DNA of 64,000 nucleotides from Leuconostoc mesenteroides subsp. mesenteroides ATCC 8293 (GCF_000014445.1 NC_008531.1:279001-343000); one strand, 5' to 3'; shown: positions 7,311 through 16,369, numbered from the stretch's first letter. Notes: generated from the letters alone by a model not told the origin. Program-made: numbers and translations.

Positions 7311-9299
7311 ATGTCATTTTTAGAATTAAAAGATATTCATAAATCCTATTTTTTAGGAAAAGATGAATTTCCAGTTTTGAAGGGGATCAACTTATCATTT
7401 GATAAAGGTGAATTTGTTTCCATTCTTGGTGAATCAGGTGGCGGTAAATCAACACTAATGAATATTATTGGTGGCCTTGATCGAAACTTTTCAGGTGATG
7501 TGTTGATCAACGGAAATCGATTAGATCATAAACAAGAAAAGAAGTTAGATGTTTATCGTCGTGAGACGATTGGCTATATTTTCCAAAGCTTTAACCTAAT
7601 TAATTATCAAACGAACTTGGAAAACGTTGAAACCAGCTTAAACATGACTACTTTATCATCCGCGCAACGTAAACAACGTGCCATGGAATTATTGGAAAAA
7701 GTTGGTTTGAGCGAGCATGTTCATAAGTATCCATCACAACTTTCCGGTGGTCAAAAGCAGCGTGTCGCCATTGCGCGTGCGTTAGCAGCAGATCCTGATG
7801 TCATGATTGCTGATGAACCAACGGGCGCATTAGATTCTGTGAATACCACTGAAGTACTGGAGCTTCTTGAGCAAATCGCCCAAGAAGGTAAATTGGTTAT
7901 TGTTGTTACGCATTCACAAGCGGTAGCTAATTACGGAACGCGTATTTTGCACATGGCTGATGGAAAAATTGATGAAGAAAAAAATTTGAAAGACAAGTTT
8001 GAGGCACCATCGGCACCTGATCGGTTAACATCGAGACCGTTGTCAACTAGATCAGTTTGGGACATGGCCTTTGATCATTTGAAGTATAAAAAATTACAAA
8101 ACTTTTTGATTATTCTCGGATCGGCTATTGGTGTTTTCTCGGTAATACTATTCCTCGGATTGGGTAATGGTATTAAAGGGTATATTAATAATCAAGTTAG
8201 TTCGTTGGCTAACCCTAACTATCCAACTGTTGTTAAGAACACGTTAGATGATGATGATGCGTCAAGCAATGAACGTGTTCAAGCCAGAGCGCAAGCATCA
8301 ACAACAAATTACTCGTCGATTGTTTTTTCTGATAATGTAATTAAAAAAGTTAGTAATGTAAAAAATGTTGCCAAGACTTATCAAGGATATGAGTTTAATG
8401 GTGCTGTATTCAAGTACGGGAAAGCACAATCACAGGCTGGTACGCAGGTACAAACATGGTCACCAATCTATGCCGACAAAGTCATCAAGGCGGGGCACAA
8501 GCCATCTGGTGACAATGAAATTGTGATTGACAAAACATTTGCTCAAAAAGCTAATAAAAATTGGAAATCTTTGATTGGTAAGAATATCACGTATACTTAC
8601 GTAGCTTATAATCAAAATAATCAAGCAGTTCCTGTGACATCAACAATGAAAATTGTTGGAATCACTGACGGCGGACAAGCTGGTACAGTGTTTGCAACTA
8701 CATTTGCTGCAATGAAAAAAGACTTAGCAAAGGCTAATGCCATGACCGAAGCTAACTATTTGACATTAAAGGTTAATGATACGGAAAACGTAAAGTCAAC
8801 AGTGAGTGCGGTTAACAAAATCAAGGATAATGGTAAACAAGCCGTCGTGGCAGTATCCATTGGTAGTGTGCTAGACACGATTAACACAATTACAAGTTTG
8901 GCTTCATATGTATTGGCTGCCATTGCCGGAATTTCATTGATCGTATCAGCGATTATGATTATTGTGACAACTTATATGTCTGTTTCTGAACGTACCAAAG
9001 AAATCGGTGTATTGCGCGCACTTGGTGCACGTTCAAAAGATATTCGTGGTTTATTTACAAATGAAGCGCTGTTAATGGGAATCATTTCAGCTGTTCTTGG
9101 TATTGTCACAGCTTATCTAGGACAATTTGCTATGAACGCAGCTTTGTATGGCTTAATTAAATTTGATATTGTACAGGTTTCTCTTGGTAATGTTATATTT
9201 GCGGTAGTGATTTCTCTTGTTATTGCTCTAGTTGCTTCATTTGTTCCTTCGCGTCGAGCGGCTAATTTGAATACGATTGATGCATTAGCAGCTGATTAA
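7311..9299 (+). CDS. MacB-type ABC transporter, ATPase fused to FtsX-like permease
   Basis: A 662-residue fusion. ATG 7311 is chosen because of the GAGGGAG site before it and because MSFLELKDIHKSYF is a normal ABC start. The ATPase domain (about 1-230) has Walker A GESGGGKST, signature LSGGQKQR and Walker B VMIADEPTGALD. A transmembrane segment near residue 265 leads to an extracytoplasmic MacB_PCD-like domain and then three C-terminal helices of the FtsX family ending in PSRRAANLNTIDAL. Such proteins act mechanically on peptides or envelope substrates rather than as channel importers; a role in antimicrobial peptide handling is common but unproven here. It is monocistronic, between its own promoter and a terminator. 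Confidence 0.85.
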   Translation: MSFLELKDIHKSYFLGKDEFPVLKGINLSFDKGEFVSILGESGGGKSTLMNIIGGLDRNFSGDVLINGNRLDHKQEKKLDVYRRETIGYIFQSFNLINYQTNLENVETSLNMTTLSSAQRKQRAMELLEKVGLSEHVHKYPSQLSGGQKQRVAIARALAADPDVMIADEPTGALDSVNTTEVLELLEQIAQEGKLVIVVTHSQAVANYGTRILHMADGKIDEEKNLKDKFEAPSAPDRLTSRPLSTRSVWDMAFDHLKYKKLQNFLIILGSAIGVFSVILFLGLGNGIKGYINNQVSSLANPNYPTVVKNTLDDDDASSNERVQARAQASTTNYSSIVFSDNVIKKVSNVKNVAKTYQGYEFNGAVFKYGKAQSQAGTQVQTWSPIYADKVIKAGHKPSGDNEIVIDKTFAQKANKNWKSLIGKNITYTYVAYNQNNQAVPVTSTMKIVGITDGGQAGTVFATTFAAMKKDLAKANAMTEANYLTLKVNDTENVKSTVSAVNKIKDNGKQAVVAVSIGSVLDTINTITSLASYVLAAIAGISLIVSAIMIIVTTYMSVSERTKEIGVLRALGARSKDIRGLFTNEALLMGIISAVLGIVTAYLGQFAMNAALYGLIKFDIVQVSLGNVIFAVVISLVIALVASFVPSRRAANLNTIDALAAD

Positions 9300-9309
9300 T
9301 ATGTTGAAT

Positions 9310-9341
9310 AAAAAACATTCACTTCTTGTGAGTGTTTTTTT
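9310..9341 (+). terminator. Rho-independent terminator after the MacB-like gene
   Basis: A 12-bp stem with one G-T pair (AAAAAACATTCA with TGAGTGTTTTTT), 7-base loop, T tract. Confidence 0.85.
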
Positions 9342-9462
9342 GTTATTGATTAGACAAGTTATAAACAAAAATGTCAACAAAAGCTCTAAAATAAATCGGC
9401 TAACCTAATTAATATGGCGTTATTATTAACTTAATTGTATTAGCGCCATTCTTGGTTTTAAT

Positions 9463-9471
9463 GGTATAATA
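9463..9471 (+). promoter_or_regulatory. Extended -10 promoter of the LCP gene
   Basis: TGGTATAAT about 30 bases before the ATG at 9504. No convincing -35 is present. An imperfect inverted repeat (ATGGCG near 9415 and CGCCAT near 9445) lies just upstream. Confidence 0.6.
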
Positions 9472-9503
9472 TTAAATCAGGATATCCCTGGGGGTACAAA
9501 ACA

Positions 9504-10664
9504 ATGGATAATAACATGAGTCGAATGGCACGTCAAAATCAAGCGCCAAGACCAGACGATAAGCAACCACGAAAACCTAAAAGACGACATAAAAAATGGC
9601 GTTGGATTGTTAGTATAATTGTTATTCTGTTGATTATTGGTGGCGTTGTGATATCGATGCTATTGAGTAATATCAAAGAATCGGTTGATACAATGCATCG
9701 TAGTGCGAATATTACAAAAGCTCGCGATGTTAACCAAGTCTTAAAAGATGGCAAACCATTTTCAATTTTAGTACTAGGTACAGACACAGGTGCTTTAGCA
9801 CGTGATCGAACAGGGTTAACCGATTCTATGATGCTAATCACTGTTAATCCAAAATCTAAAACAACGACAATGTTGTCAATCCCTCGTGATATTATGGTTT
9901 CAATTGTCGGTCGAGAAGATACTTTTCCACAAAAACTTAATGCTGCATTTCCAATTGCTGGTGTTGGGGCAACGATGTCTACGTTGCAAAACTATTTGAA
10001 CGTACCAATTGACTTTTACGCTCTGGTTAACATGGGCGGACTTGAAAAAGTTATTGATCAAGTAGGTGGCGTGAAAGTTAAGTCTCCACTAACATTCACT
10101 TATCAGCCTGAAAATGACAAGTCTGATGTTTATAAATTTTACAAAAATCAAGAAAAATATGAATATGCCTCTGATGGTAAGAATTTTAAAACGTATACGA
10201 CAATGGATGGCTACGCCGCGTTGTCATTTTCAAGAATGCGTTATGACGATCCAGAGGGAGACTACGGTCGACAAAAGCGTCAACGGCTAGTTTTGAAAGC
10301 TTTGGTTAAAAAATCAGCCAGCGCTAAAACTCTACTGAATGCAAAGTTTATGAAATCAATATCTAAAAATGCAGAAACAGACTTAACTTATAATAATGTG
10401 ACAAAAATTGCTTTATCTTACATGGCAGCCACTAAAAATCAGAAATCTGATCATTTACAGGGCGTTGGTGATATGTATAATGGTGTGAGTTACCAAATGG
10501 TGAAAGCATCAGAAAAGCAACGTGTTACAAATCTACTACGCAAGTCATTAAACTTGGGCAGTAAAACAACAGGCACACAGTTTGGTAGTTCGGTACCCGT
10601 ACTATCTTATGGCGTTGCTGAATATAACTTAAATGTTATTGGTGAAACATTAGACGCGCAATAA
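9504..10664 (+). CDS. LytR-CpsA-Psr (LCP) family wall-polymer ligase
   Basis: A 386-residue type II membrane protein. The cytoplasmic tail is basic (PRKPKRRHKKWRW), one transmembrane helix covers about residues 33-55, and the external LCP domain shows the family motifs ILVLGTDTGA, DRTGLTDSMML, SIPRDIMV, KLNAAF and the arginine-rich SFSRMRYDDPEGDYGRQKRQ. LCP enzymes transfer teichoic acid or polysaccharide chains from lipid carriers onto peptidoglycan. The start is set by GGGGG at 9490-9494, nine bases upstream. The substrate polymer is unknown. It is monocistronic with its own promoter and terminator. Confidence 0.9.
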   Translation: MDNNMSRMARQNQAPRPDDKQPRKPKRRHKKWRWIVSIIVILLIIGGVVISMLLSNIKESVDTMHRSANITKARDVNQVLKDGKPFSILVLGTDTGALARDRTGLTDSMMLITVNPKSKTTTMLSIPRDIMVSIVGREDTFPQKLNAAFPIAGVGATMSTLQNYLNVPIDFYALVNMGGLEKVIDQVGGVKVKSPLTFTYQPENDKSDVYKFYKNQEKYEYASDGKNFKTYTTMDGYAALSFSRMRYDDPEGDYGRQKRQRLVLKALVKKSASAKTLLNAKFMKSISKNAETDLTYNNVTKIALSYMAATKNQKSDHLQGVGDMYNGVSYQMVKASEKQRVTNLLRKSLNLGSKTTGTQFGSSVPVLSYGVAEYNLNVIGETLDAQ

Positions 10665-10706
10665 AAAAATACTTCCCTCATATTTGTTTGAGGGAAGTAT
10701 TTTTTT
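10663..10706 (+). terminator. Bidirectional terminator between convergent genes
   Basis: An 18-bp perfect stem (10663-10680 with 10689-10706) with an 8-base loop. A tracts on one side and T tracts on the other let it serve both the LCP gene and the minus-strand gene that ends at 10714. Confidence 0.95.
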
Positions 10707-10713
10707 ATTTGAA

Positions 10714-11115
10714 TTACTCACGTGTTTTTGCTTTGGTAAAGGGAATGCCATCGCGCCAAAGATAGCCACGATAGTAGCTTTCCATTGATATAATCTGTGT
10801 TAACGAGGTGAGTGGTAGTACCCATTTTAGCCAAACCATATCTGTCTTGAAAAATGGGATAGCCATCATGGCAGCAGTCACTAAATAAATTAAAGCCCGC
10901 CCCTTTAGTGATAGTTGCCGATCAAAAACAGCTTCGTCAACGTACTTTTGATAATATTTATTGTTGTGTAGCCAACTATCTAGCTTTTTAGAAGATTTAG
11001 ACCACAAAATTGCGGTTAGGACATAAAATCCTGTTGTTGGCAAGCCGGGAATCCATATCGCGATGGTACCAATAGCAAAACTGAGCGCCCCAAGGGCAAT
11101 TAATAGTATTTTCAT
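10714..11115 (-). CDS. YbaN/DUF454-family small inner-membrane protein
   Basis: A 133-residue protein with a hydrophobic N-terminus holding the family motif (GTIAIWIPGLPTTGFYVLTAILWSKSSKKLDSWL, compare IPLLPTTPF in DUF454) and two further membrane helices near residues 70-110. The function of this family is unknown. It is transcribed alone on the minus strand, away from the divergent ppx gene, and ends at a shared terminator. Confidence 0.8.
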   Translation of the reverse strand: MKILLIALGALSFAIGTIAIWIPGLPTTGFYVLTAILWSKSSKKLDSWLHNNKYYQKYVDEAVFDRQLSLKGRALIYLVTAAMMAIPFFKTDMVWLKWVLPLTSLTQIISMESYYRGYLWRDGIPFTKAKTRE

Positions 11116-11174
11116 ATATATAGTGTACCATCACATGGTACAATTAAACTAATAAAATTGATTAGGATGTCTAT

Positions 11175-12098
11175 ATGAGCTATTTAGCAATCGTTGATCT
11201 TGGTAGTAATTCTGCCAGAATGGTAGTCGAAGAGCTGCATGATGATGGTACTCATACTGAGTTAATCCGCGAAAAAAGAGACACGCGCATTGCTCAAAAT
11301 ATGGGAGAAGAACTACTACTAAAAGAAACACCAATTTTGCGTACTATTGAGGCGCTAAAATATTTTCAATCTAAATATATCAATTTTCATCCGAAAGTCC
11401 GTGCGATTACAACGGCAGCAGTTCGTATGGCTAAAAATCAAACTGAGTTTTTAGATCGTGTCGCACGAGAAACGGGAATTCAGTTTCAAGTTTTGACGGG
11501 TGATCAAGAAGCATATTATGATTATTTGGGTGTGATCTCAACCTTAAATGTTACCGAGGGTGTGATTCTAGATACTGGTGGTGCTTCAGTTGAATTGATT
11601 GCTGTGGATAATCGACGCAGCAAGGAAGCTGTAAGCTTATCTTTTGGTGCAGTTACTTTATCAGAACAATATCACTTAGCTAATAATATCATGCCGAACA
11701 ATCTGGCTTCCGCAAGTGATTATATATTAAGTCAGTATAACACGTTGCAGTGGTTGGAAACGCAATACCAAAAGCCAGTTATTTTATTAGGTGGGGCAAA
11801 TCGTTCGCTCGCGCGTATGGCACGTACACGACTTGGTGAAACCGAAGTAAGTATGATTCATGGATTTGAGATGCCAGTTGACTTAGTTGAGCAGATTTTT
11901 GAAGAAATCCGACAGATGACACGAAAAGAACGTGAGAAAATTGCCGGATTAGAAACTTCTCGCGCTGATATTATCGTCAGTGGCTTACTACCATTATTGA
12001 ATCTTATGAGAAAAATTAATTCACCTAAAGTTATATTTTCAGAAAGCGGGGTTCGCGAAGGTCTAATTGCTGAGACTTTAGCACAGCAGGATGAGTAA
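11175..12098 (+). CDS. ppx: Ppx/GppA-family exopolyphosphatase / pppGpp phosphohydrolase
   Basis: A 307-residue member of the actin-like Ppx/GppA family, one-domain length. Phosphate-binding motifs are visible: VDLGSNSARM at the N-terminus, AVRMAKN, GDQEAYYDY, DTGGASVEL and LLGGANRSL. These enzymes remove terminal phosphate from polyphosphate or from pppGpp; which substrate is used cannot be decided here. AGGATG precedes the ATG at 11175. The 3' end overlaps the HMG-CoA reductase start by 8 bases, so the three genes 11175-14230 form one operon. Confidence 0.85.
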   Translation: MSYLAIVDLGSNSARMVVEELHDDGTHTELIREKRDTRIAQNMGEELLLKETPILRTIEALKYFQSKYINFHPKVRAITTAAVRMAKNQTEFLDRVARETGIQFQVLTGDQEAYYDYLGVISTLNVTEGVILDTGGASVELIAVDNRRSKEAVSLSFGAVTLSEQYHLANNIMPNNLASASDYILSQYNTLQWLETQYQKPVILLGGANRSLARMARTRLGETEVSMIHGFEMPVDLVEQIFEEIRQMTRKEREKIAGLETSRADIIVSGLLPLLNLMRKINSPKVIFSESGVREGLIAETLAQQDE

Positions 12099-13296
12099 AA
12101 AATTTTATGAATTAACACCCGATGAGCGTTTACTCGCATTAAATTTAAAAGAAGATATACGATTATCATTTTCAAGTCGTCAAAGCCCAGTTAACGCTCA
12201 AATGGTTGAGAATTACATTAGTGATTTTCGCATGCCAATGGGCGTTGTTCATGATATTCTGATTGATGAACAACATTTTAGAGTGCCGATGGCTATTGAA
12301 GAACCAAGTGTGATTGCAGCAGCTAATAATGGTGCCAAAATGTTATCTAATGGGGTTCATGTCATCATGGCGGATACTGCTATGATCGGCCAAATGCTGC
12401 TGGTTGATGCTGCTGGTGTGGATGAATTCATTAACTTACATCGCGATGAGATTTTTGCTAAGGCAAAGCAAGCCAAACCATCGATTTATAAACGCGGTGG
12501 TGGTTTGCGTGATGTTCGAGTAAGAAACATCTCGAAAACGGAAACGAGTGTTGACTTTATTATCGACACAAAAGACGCAATGGGCGCTAATATTGTTAAT
12601 ACAATTTTAGAAGCAGAATTACCATTGTTTGAAAAGTTCATACCTTTAGGTGTGATTTTATCTAATTATGCCACAAATCAATTGGTCACAGTGACTGGTG
12701 ATGTCGATTTTGAGCGCATAGGTGGTCGTGAAGTAGCTCAGAAAATAGTCGCATTAAACCATTTTTCCAAAAACGATCCTTACCGTGCAACTACGGAGAA
12801 TAAAGGTCTTTTTAACGGCATTAGTGCTGTGGTTTTGGCGACGGGTAATGATTGGCGAGCTGTAGAAGCTAGTGGTCATGCCTATGCAAGTCGTGATGGT
12901 CAATACCGTGGTTTAGTAACTTGGACAATTTTAAACGGTAAACTTCATGGTGAGCTGACATTGCCTATATCTGTTGGCACGGTTGGCGGTGCAATTTCGG
13001 CTATGCCAGATGCTAAGCAGGCCTTGTCAATCATAGGTGATGTGAATGCTGACACACTTCGTGGTGTGATTTTATCTGTTGGGTTGGCGCAAAATTTAGC
13101 AGCCTTAAAATCAATTGCCTCAGGCGGTATTCAACGGGGACACATGCGAATGCAGTATCGCGCGTTAGCGATGCAAGTAGGCGCAAAAACTGATGAAATT
13201 GCCGCAGTAGTATCACGGCTAATATCCCTCAGTCATGTGGATGCAAGTGTTGCCAAAAAAATATTAATGGAGATAAGAAATGAACCCAAAAATTAA
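12091..13296 (+). CDS. mvaA: Class II hydroxymethylglutaryl-CoA reductase (mevalonate pathway)
   Basis: A 401-residue enzyme interconverting HMG-CoA and mevalonate, supplying isoprenoids through the mevalonate pathway used by lactic acid bacteria. Hallmarks are EEPS at residues 70-73 with the catalytic Glu, followed by VIAAANNGAK, then DAMGAN at 162-167 and ATGNDWRAVEASGHAYASRDG. Length and motif order fit class II bacterial enzymes. It overlaps the ppx gene upstream and the 316-residue gene downstream (17 bases), so its translation is probably coupled. No other mevalonate gene is in the window. Confidence 0.93.
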   Translation: MSKKFYELTPDERLLALNLKEDIRLSFSSRQSPVNAQMVENYISDFRMPMGVVHDILIDEQHFRVPMAIEEPSVIAAANNGAKMLSNGVHVIMADTAMIGQMLLVDAAGVDEFINLHRDEIFAKAKQAKPSIYKRGGGLRDVRVRNISKTETSVDFIIDTKDAMGANIVNTILEAELPLFEKFIPLGVILSNYATNQLVTVTGDVDFERIGGREVAQKIVALNHFSKNDPYRATTENKGLFNGISAVVLATGNDWRAVEASGHAYASRDGQYRGLVTWTILNGKLHGELTLPISVGTVGGAISAMPDAKQALSIIGDVNADTLRGVILSVGLAQNLAALKSIASGGIQRGHMRMQYRALAMQVGAKTDEIAAVVSRLISLSHVDASVAKKILMEIRNEPKN

Positions 13297-14230
13297 AGAT
13301 TTGTTGGATAACGTTAATGGTGTCTATCCAGGAACTGTGATGACACGTGTTAATGGAGGAGAGACTGGGGAATTACATATCGACCAAGTTTCACAAGAAA
13401 TTTTAGGACAACGTTTGCTAATAGAAATTGCTAACAAAACTGAGAGTGATTTCTTGCTTGGTAATGAGTTATTAAAAATGCTATTAACATTAAATGGCAT
13501 TGCCCCACAAGTATTTTTTGCGCTAACATTCAATGATGGAAAATTAGACGATCAGCTGATACAAATTGCAACGCGCATGCATCGTACAGTTGTTCATGCA
13601 ATCACCTATCGTGAATTAGCTAAGCAAGGCATTACAACTTCTGCGACGGTAAAGGCTTATTTTTCTGGGCTTAACGCTGAGTTAACGCCTGAAAATGGTG
13701 AAGTGGATGATGAAAGTTTATGGCGTTTACTCATGATCTTGGATGCATTAGTATTTGCTAATACGATTTCTGACAGCAGTTTTGTTGCCGAGTTGCAACA
13801 AAAATATCCGCTAGCTTACACGGCCGCGAGTTCGCTTATTAAACCTGTAATGGCAGCTGATCTGAAGCAGGCACGTAATATTCGTCATCAAATGGTTTCT
13901 TTGTTTGAAGGCATTGACGAAGTATTGACAAGATGGGGCAAACCTACTGTAAACGCTAAAGAATATGTCACATTAACAAGTGTCTTGTCAAAACGTCAAT
14001 TGGATTTACCAGTTAATCAAGTATTTACAATATATCATTCGGAAATGACCGATTTTCAGACGCAGAAGACAGCTTACGTTGGGCTAAGTAAAAATGATAA
14101 TCAAAATAGTTTTGTAGTATCGCCACCGGATAATGAAGCTGATAAACCAACCTTTTTCAAAGAACTATATGCTCTAAAAGTGTCGGAACTATTCCAAAAG
14201 TTAGCGCTACCTTACATTGAAAGAGACTAA
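13280..14230 (+). CDS. Uncharacterised protein, resembles those called IpaB/EvcA family in lactobacilli
   Basis: A 316-residue soluble protein without signal peptide or membrane helix. The N-terminal part (NVNGVYPGTVMTRVNGGETGELHID) and overall length recall proteins named IpaB/EvcA family in lactobacilli; I recognise this only weakly, and the name does not imply a secreted effector. No catalytic motif is evident. The C-terminal part contains FTIYHSEMTDFQTQKTAYVGLS and a helical end. It is translationally coupled to mvaA by a 17-base overlap, which is the only functional clue. Confidence 0.7.
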   Translation: MNPKIKDLLDNVNGVYPGTVMTRVNGGETGELHIDQVSQEILGQRLLIEIANKTESDFLLGNELLKMLLTLNGIAPQVFFALTFNDGKLDDQLIQIATRMHRTVVHAITYRELAKQGITTSATVKAYFSGLNAELTPENGEVDDESLWRLLMILDALVFANTISDSSFVAELQQKYPLAYTAASSLIKPVMAADLKQARNIRHQMVSLFEGIDEVLTRWGKPTVNAKEYVTLTSVLSKRQLDLPVNQVFTIYHSEMTDFQTQKTAYVGLSKNDNQNSFVVSPPDNEADKPTFFKELYALKVSELFQKLALPYIERD

Positions 14231-14271
14231 ATTAATTATTATCAGTTAACATTCATAAAGAAAGGATATTC

Positions 14272-14976
14272 ATGTTAGTCACAGCAGAAATTCAAAAGCG
14301 CTTTGACAACGCCAAAAATATTGTATTCATGACCGGAGCGGGTGTTTCAACTTTATCAGGAATACCGGATTACCGTTCTAAAGGTGGTATTTATGATGGC
14401 ATTAGTTTGCAACCTGAATACCTATTGAGTGCAACAGCTTTTCATAATGAGCCCGAAAAACAGTATCAATTTATGATTGATAATATGTACTTTCCCGAGG
14501 CTGTTCCAAATGTTATTCACAAAAAAATGGCAGCTTTAACTCGACAAGGTAAGGCCAAAATTATCACGCAAAATGTTGATGATTTGCATGTCAAAGCGGC
14601 ATCGGATCCAGAAAAATTGATCCGTTTTCATGGCTCATTATATGATGTGTATGCGCCTGTTGATGGCCAGAAATCTCCCTATCAGGATTACTTGCGTGCA
14701 ATGAGACGTGCAGACAATGCCCTATTACGTCCGCGAATTACATTTTACGAAGAAATGCCTTTTGACGTTAAAAAATCAGCCCTATGGGTACGAAATGCTG
14801 ATTTAATTGTTATTGTAGGCACTAGCTTTAAAGTTTATCCTTTTGCTGGATTATTGCAGTATGCTAGTCCGGCAGTTCCGGTGATGTCAATCAATTTTGA
14901 ACGTATTGCTACGCCATTTGATGTGGATCAGATTGTTGGGGATGCAGGCGAATTCTTTTCAGAGTTAAAACTTTAA
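14272..14976 (+). CDS. SIR2-family NAD-dependent protein deacylase lacking zinc cysteines
   Basis: A 234-residue sirtuin. The NAD-binding signature is complete: GAGVS (22-26), SGIPDYRS with GGIYDG, TQNVDDLH (99-106) and catalytic H120 in FHGS. Sirtuins normally carry two CxxC pairs after the catalytic His to hold a structural zinc; here the stretch between FHGS and RPRITFYEEMP contains no cysteine. Catalysis is NAD-dependent removal of acyl groups from lysine, or mono-ADP-ribosylation in some subclasses. AAGGA precedes the ATG. It follows the mvaA operon after 41 bases and ends at a strong terminator. Confidence 0.85.
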   Translation: MLVTAEIQKRFDNAKNIVFMTGAGVSTLSGIPDYRSKGGIYDGISLQPEYLLSATAFHNEPEKQYQFMIDNMYFPEAVPNVIHKKMAALTRQGKAKIITQNVDDLHVKAASDPEKLIRFHGSLYDVYAPVDGQKSPYQDYLRAMRRADNALLRPRITFYEEMPFDVKKSALWVRNADLIVIVGTSFKVYPFAGLLQYASPAVPVMSINFERIATPFDVDQIVGDAGEFFSELKL

Positions 14977-14992
14977 ATAAATATGAATACCT

Positions 14993-15023
14993 AAAAAGTA
15001 GCAGATTAATCTGCTACTTTTTT
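14993..15023 (+). terminator. Rho-independent terminator after the sirtuin gene
   Basis: Perfect self-complementary 15+15-base repeat (AAAAAGTAGCAGATT and its complement) at 14993-15022; it can act on both strands. Confidence 0.9.
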
Positions 15024-15025
15024 AA

Positions 15026-15060
15026 ATATATGAATTATTTTTCAGATAAAGTGTTAAAAT
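15026..15060 (+). promoter_or_regulatory. CzrA-type operator overlapping the CDF exporter promoter
   Basis: TGAA-N6-TTCA at 15031-15044 within ATATATGAA...TTCAGATA fits the ArsR/SmtB (CzrA) operator pattern. An extended -10 (TGTTAAAAT, 15052-15060) follows, so the operator covers the -35/spacer region. The likely repressor is the zinc sensor encoded at 18355-18699. Confidence 0.65.
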
Positions 15061-15077
15061 AGAATCGAGGTGAAAAT

Positions 15078-15995
15078 ATGAAGAAACCAATGGAGCAGTT
15101 AAAAATGAAACAAATGCCTTATTTAATAGGTATTTCTTTAAATATGATTTTTGTTTTATCTGAGTTAGTATTTGCTAAATTAGCACATTCAACCGCACTA
15201 TTTGCTGATGCTTTCCACAATTTAAGTGATGTATTAGCATTAATGATCGCTTGGCTTGCAGTTGTAGTATTTGGTCTACAAGCCACTAAACGACATACTT
15301 ATGGATGGCATAATATGTCCATTCTAGCTAGTGTATTTAATACAATTTTGTTAATATTTGCGGTGATAACGATTTTTTACGAGAGTATTCGTAATTTGAT
15401 TTTGCCAGAAAATACTGTTACTACAGGCTGGTTAGTGATGGTTGTTGCAGCGGTTGGTATCGTGATTAACTTTGCCACTGCTATGCTTTTTAAAGCATCA
15501 GGTGTTCCTGATGAACATGGGCATCACCATGAACAAGATTTGAATGCCAAAACAGCTTACATTCATCTTTTAGCTGATGCTGGTGTGTCGGTTGGCGTGA
15601 TTATTGCTGGACTTTTAATCCAAGTTACTGGTTGGCACGTCATTGATCCTATCGTATCAATGATTATCGGTGTTATTATTGCCGTGACTTCATGGCCAGT
15701 TATGAAATCAACATTTAACTTAGCATTAAATGGGGTACCTGATAATGTGAATGAGTCAGACGTTTTGCGATACTTATCAACACATGAAGGTGTGGAACAA
15801 CTTCACGACTTACACATTTGGCCTCTTTCTACGACTGAAGCTGCCATGACTGTTCATCTATCTGTTAAAAAGAATGTAGATGAACAAGAATTATTAGCAA
15901 ATATCTCTAGTGACCTACGAGAAAAATATGATATTAGCCATGTCACCATTCAAATTGAAACAAACGAATTTGATCAGTCTTGTAATGTTATTTGA
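15078..15995 (+). CDS. czcD: Cation diffusion facilitator, zinc exporter type
   Basis: A 305-residue CDF protein with six membrane helices. The zinc site signature is H47-x3-D51 in helix 2 and H163-x3-D167 in helix 5, the pair typical of Zn(II) proton antiporters such as ZitB/CzcD. A His-rich loop (DEHGHHHEQD, 145-154) lies between helices 4 and 5, and a cytoplasmic domain with LHDLHIWPLS follows. It should remove excess zinc or cobalt. GAGGTG at 15067-15072 supports the ATG. The CzrA-like operator just upstream indicates derepression by zinc. Confidence 0.9.
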   Translation: MKKPMEQLKMKQMPYLIGISLNMIFVLSELVFAKLAHSTALFADAFHNLSDVLALMIAWLAVVVFGLQATKRHTYGWHNMSILASVFNTILLIFAVITIFYESIRNLILPENTVTTGWLVMVVAAVGIVINFATAMLFKASGVPDEHGHHHEQDLNAKTAYIHLLADAGVSVGVIIAGLLIQVTGWHVIDPIVSMIIGVIIAVTSWPVMKSTFNLALNGVPDNVNESDVLRYLSTHEGVEQLHDLHIWPLSTTEAAMTVHLSVKKNVDEQELLANISSDLREKYDISHVTIQIETNEFDQSCNVI

Positions 15996-16130
15996 TATAA
16001 AGATAAAATTATGTCACGTAACTAATTTGTAATATTTTAATAAAATAGCGTTTTGCCCCTTTAATACAATGTTTTTCTATCATAAAATTGATAATACACA
16101 ACTTTATTTTTTGTAAGTAAAAAATTTTTG

Positions 16131-16158
16131 TTGACGAATTTAGAATTGGGTGTATTAT
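16131..16158 (+). promoter_or_regulatory. Promoter of the mntH-usp operon
   Basis: TTGACG (16131-16136), 16-base spacer, TATTAT (16153-16158). The predicted start near 16165 leaves a leader of about 205 bases before mntH. The stretch 15996-16130 upstream is AT-rich and shows no gene or clear terminator. Confidence 0.65.
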
Positions 16159-16163
16159 AAAGT

Positions 16164-16350
16164 ATGTATTAGAGCGATTATAGCCGAGTTAGGTAATTTT
16201 CATAAGCTTTCAACAGCCAAGTTGAATGAAATTCTTTATGAAATTTATTTAGCACTTGATGTTTTATTTTGGTGTTTATCAATTGTCAAAAAGTGAATAT
16301 TTCACGATATTTCAGTCAAGTCGAAATTCGTTTATTTAGCTCTGAGGAGA
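16164..16350 (+). ncRNA. Structured leader of mntH-usp, candidate Lacto-usp / 6S-like RNA
   Basis: The leader can close on itself: TTAGAGC (16169-16175) pairs with GCTCTGA (16339-16345). Inside lies a hairpin TTCAAC-AGCCAA-GTTGAA (16209-16226) extended by TTCATAAG / CTTTATGAA (16199-16206 with 16234-16242), and a further TTGAT/ATCAA arm near 16256-16283. Known biology: the Lacto-usp motif is described in lactic acid bacteria upstream of operons holding a usp gene and has been linked to 6S RNA. Context and size fit, but I cannot check the consensus. A manganese riboswitch is the alternative; the yybP-ykoY core was not seen. Confidence 0.4.
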
Positions 16351-16369
16351 AATCTAAAGGAGAGATAGA

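Noticed and set aside
13280..14230. Type III effector (IpaB/EvcA) function
   Set aside because: The name is an inherited annotation; the protein is soluble, unsecreted and coupled to mvaA, so no effector role is supported.
16164..16369. yybP-ykoY manganese riboswitch upstream of mntH
   Set aside because: The conserved core strings of that class were not seen; the leader remains unclassified.
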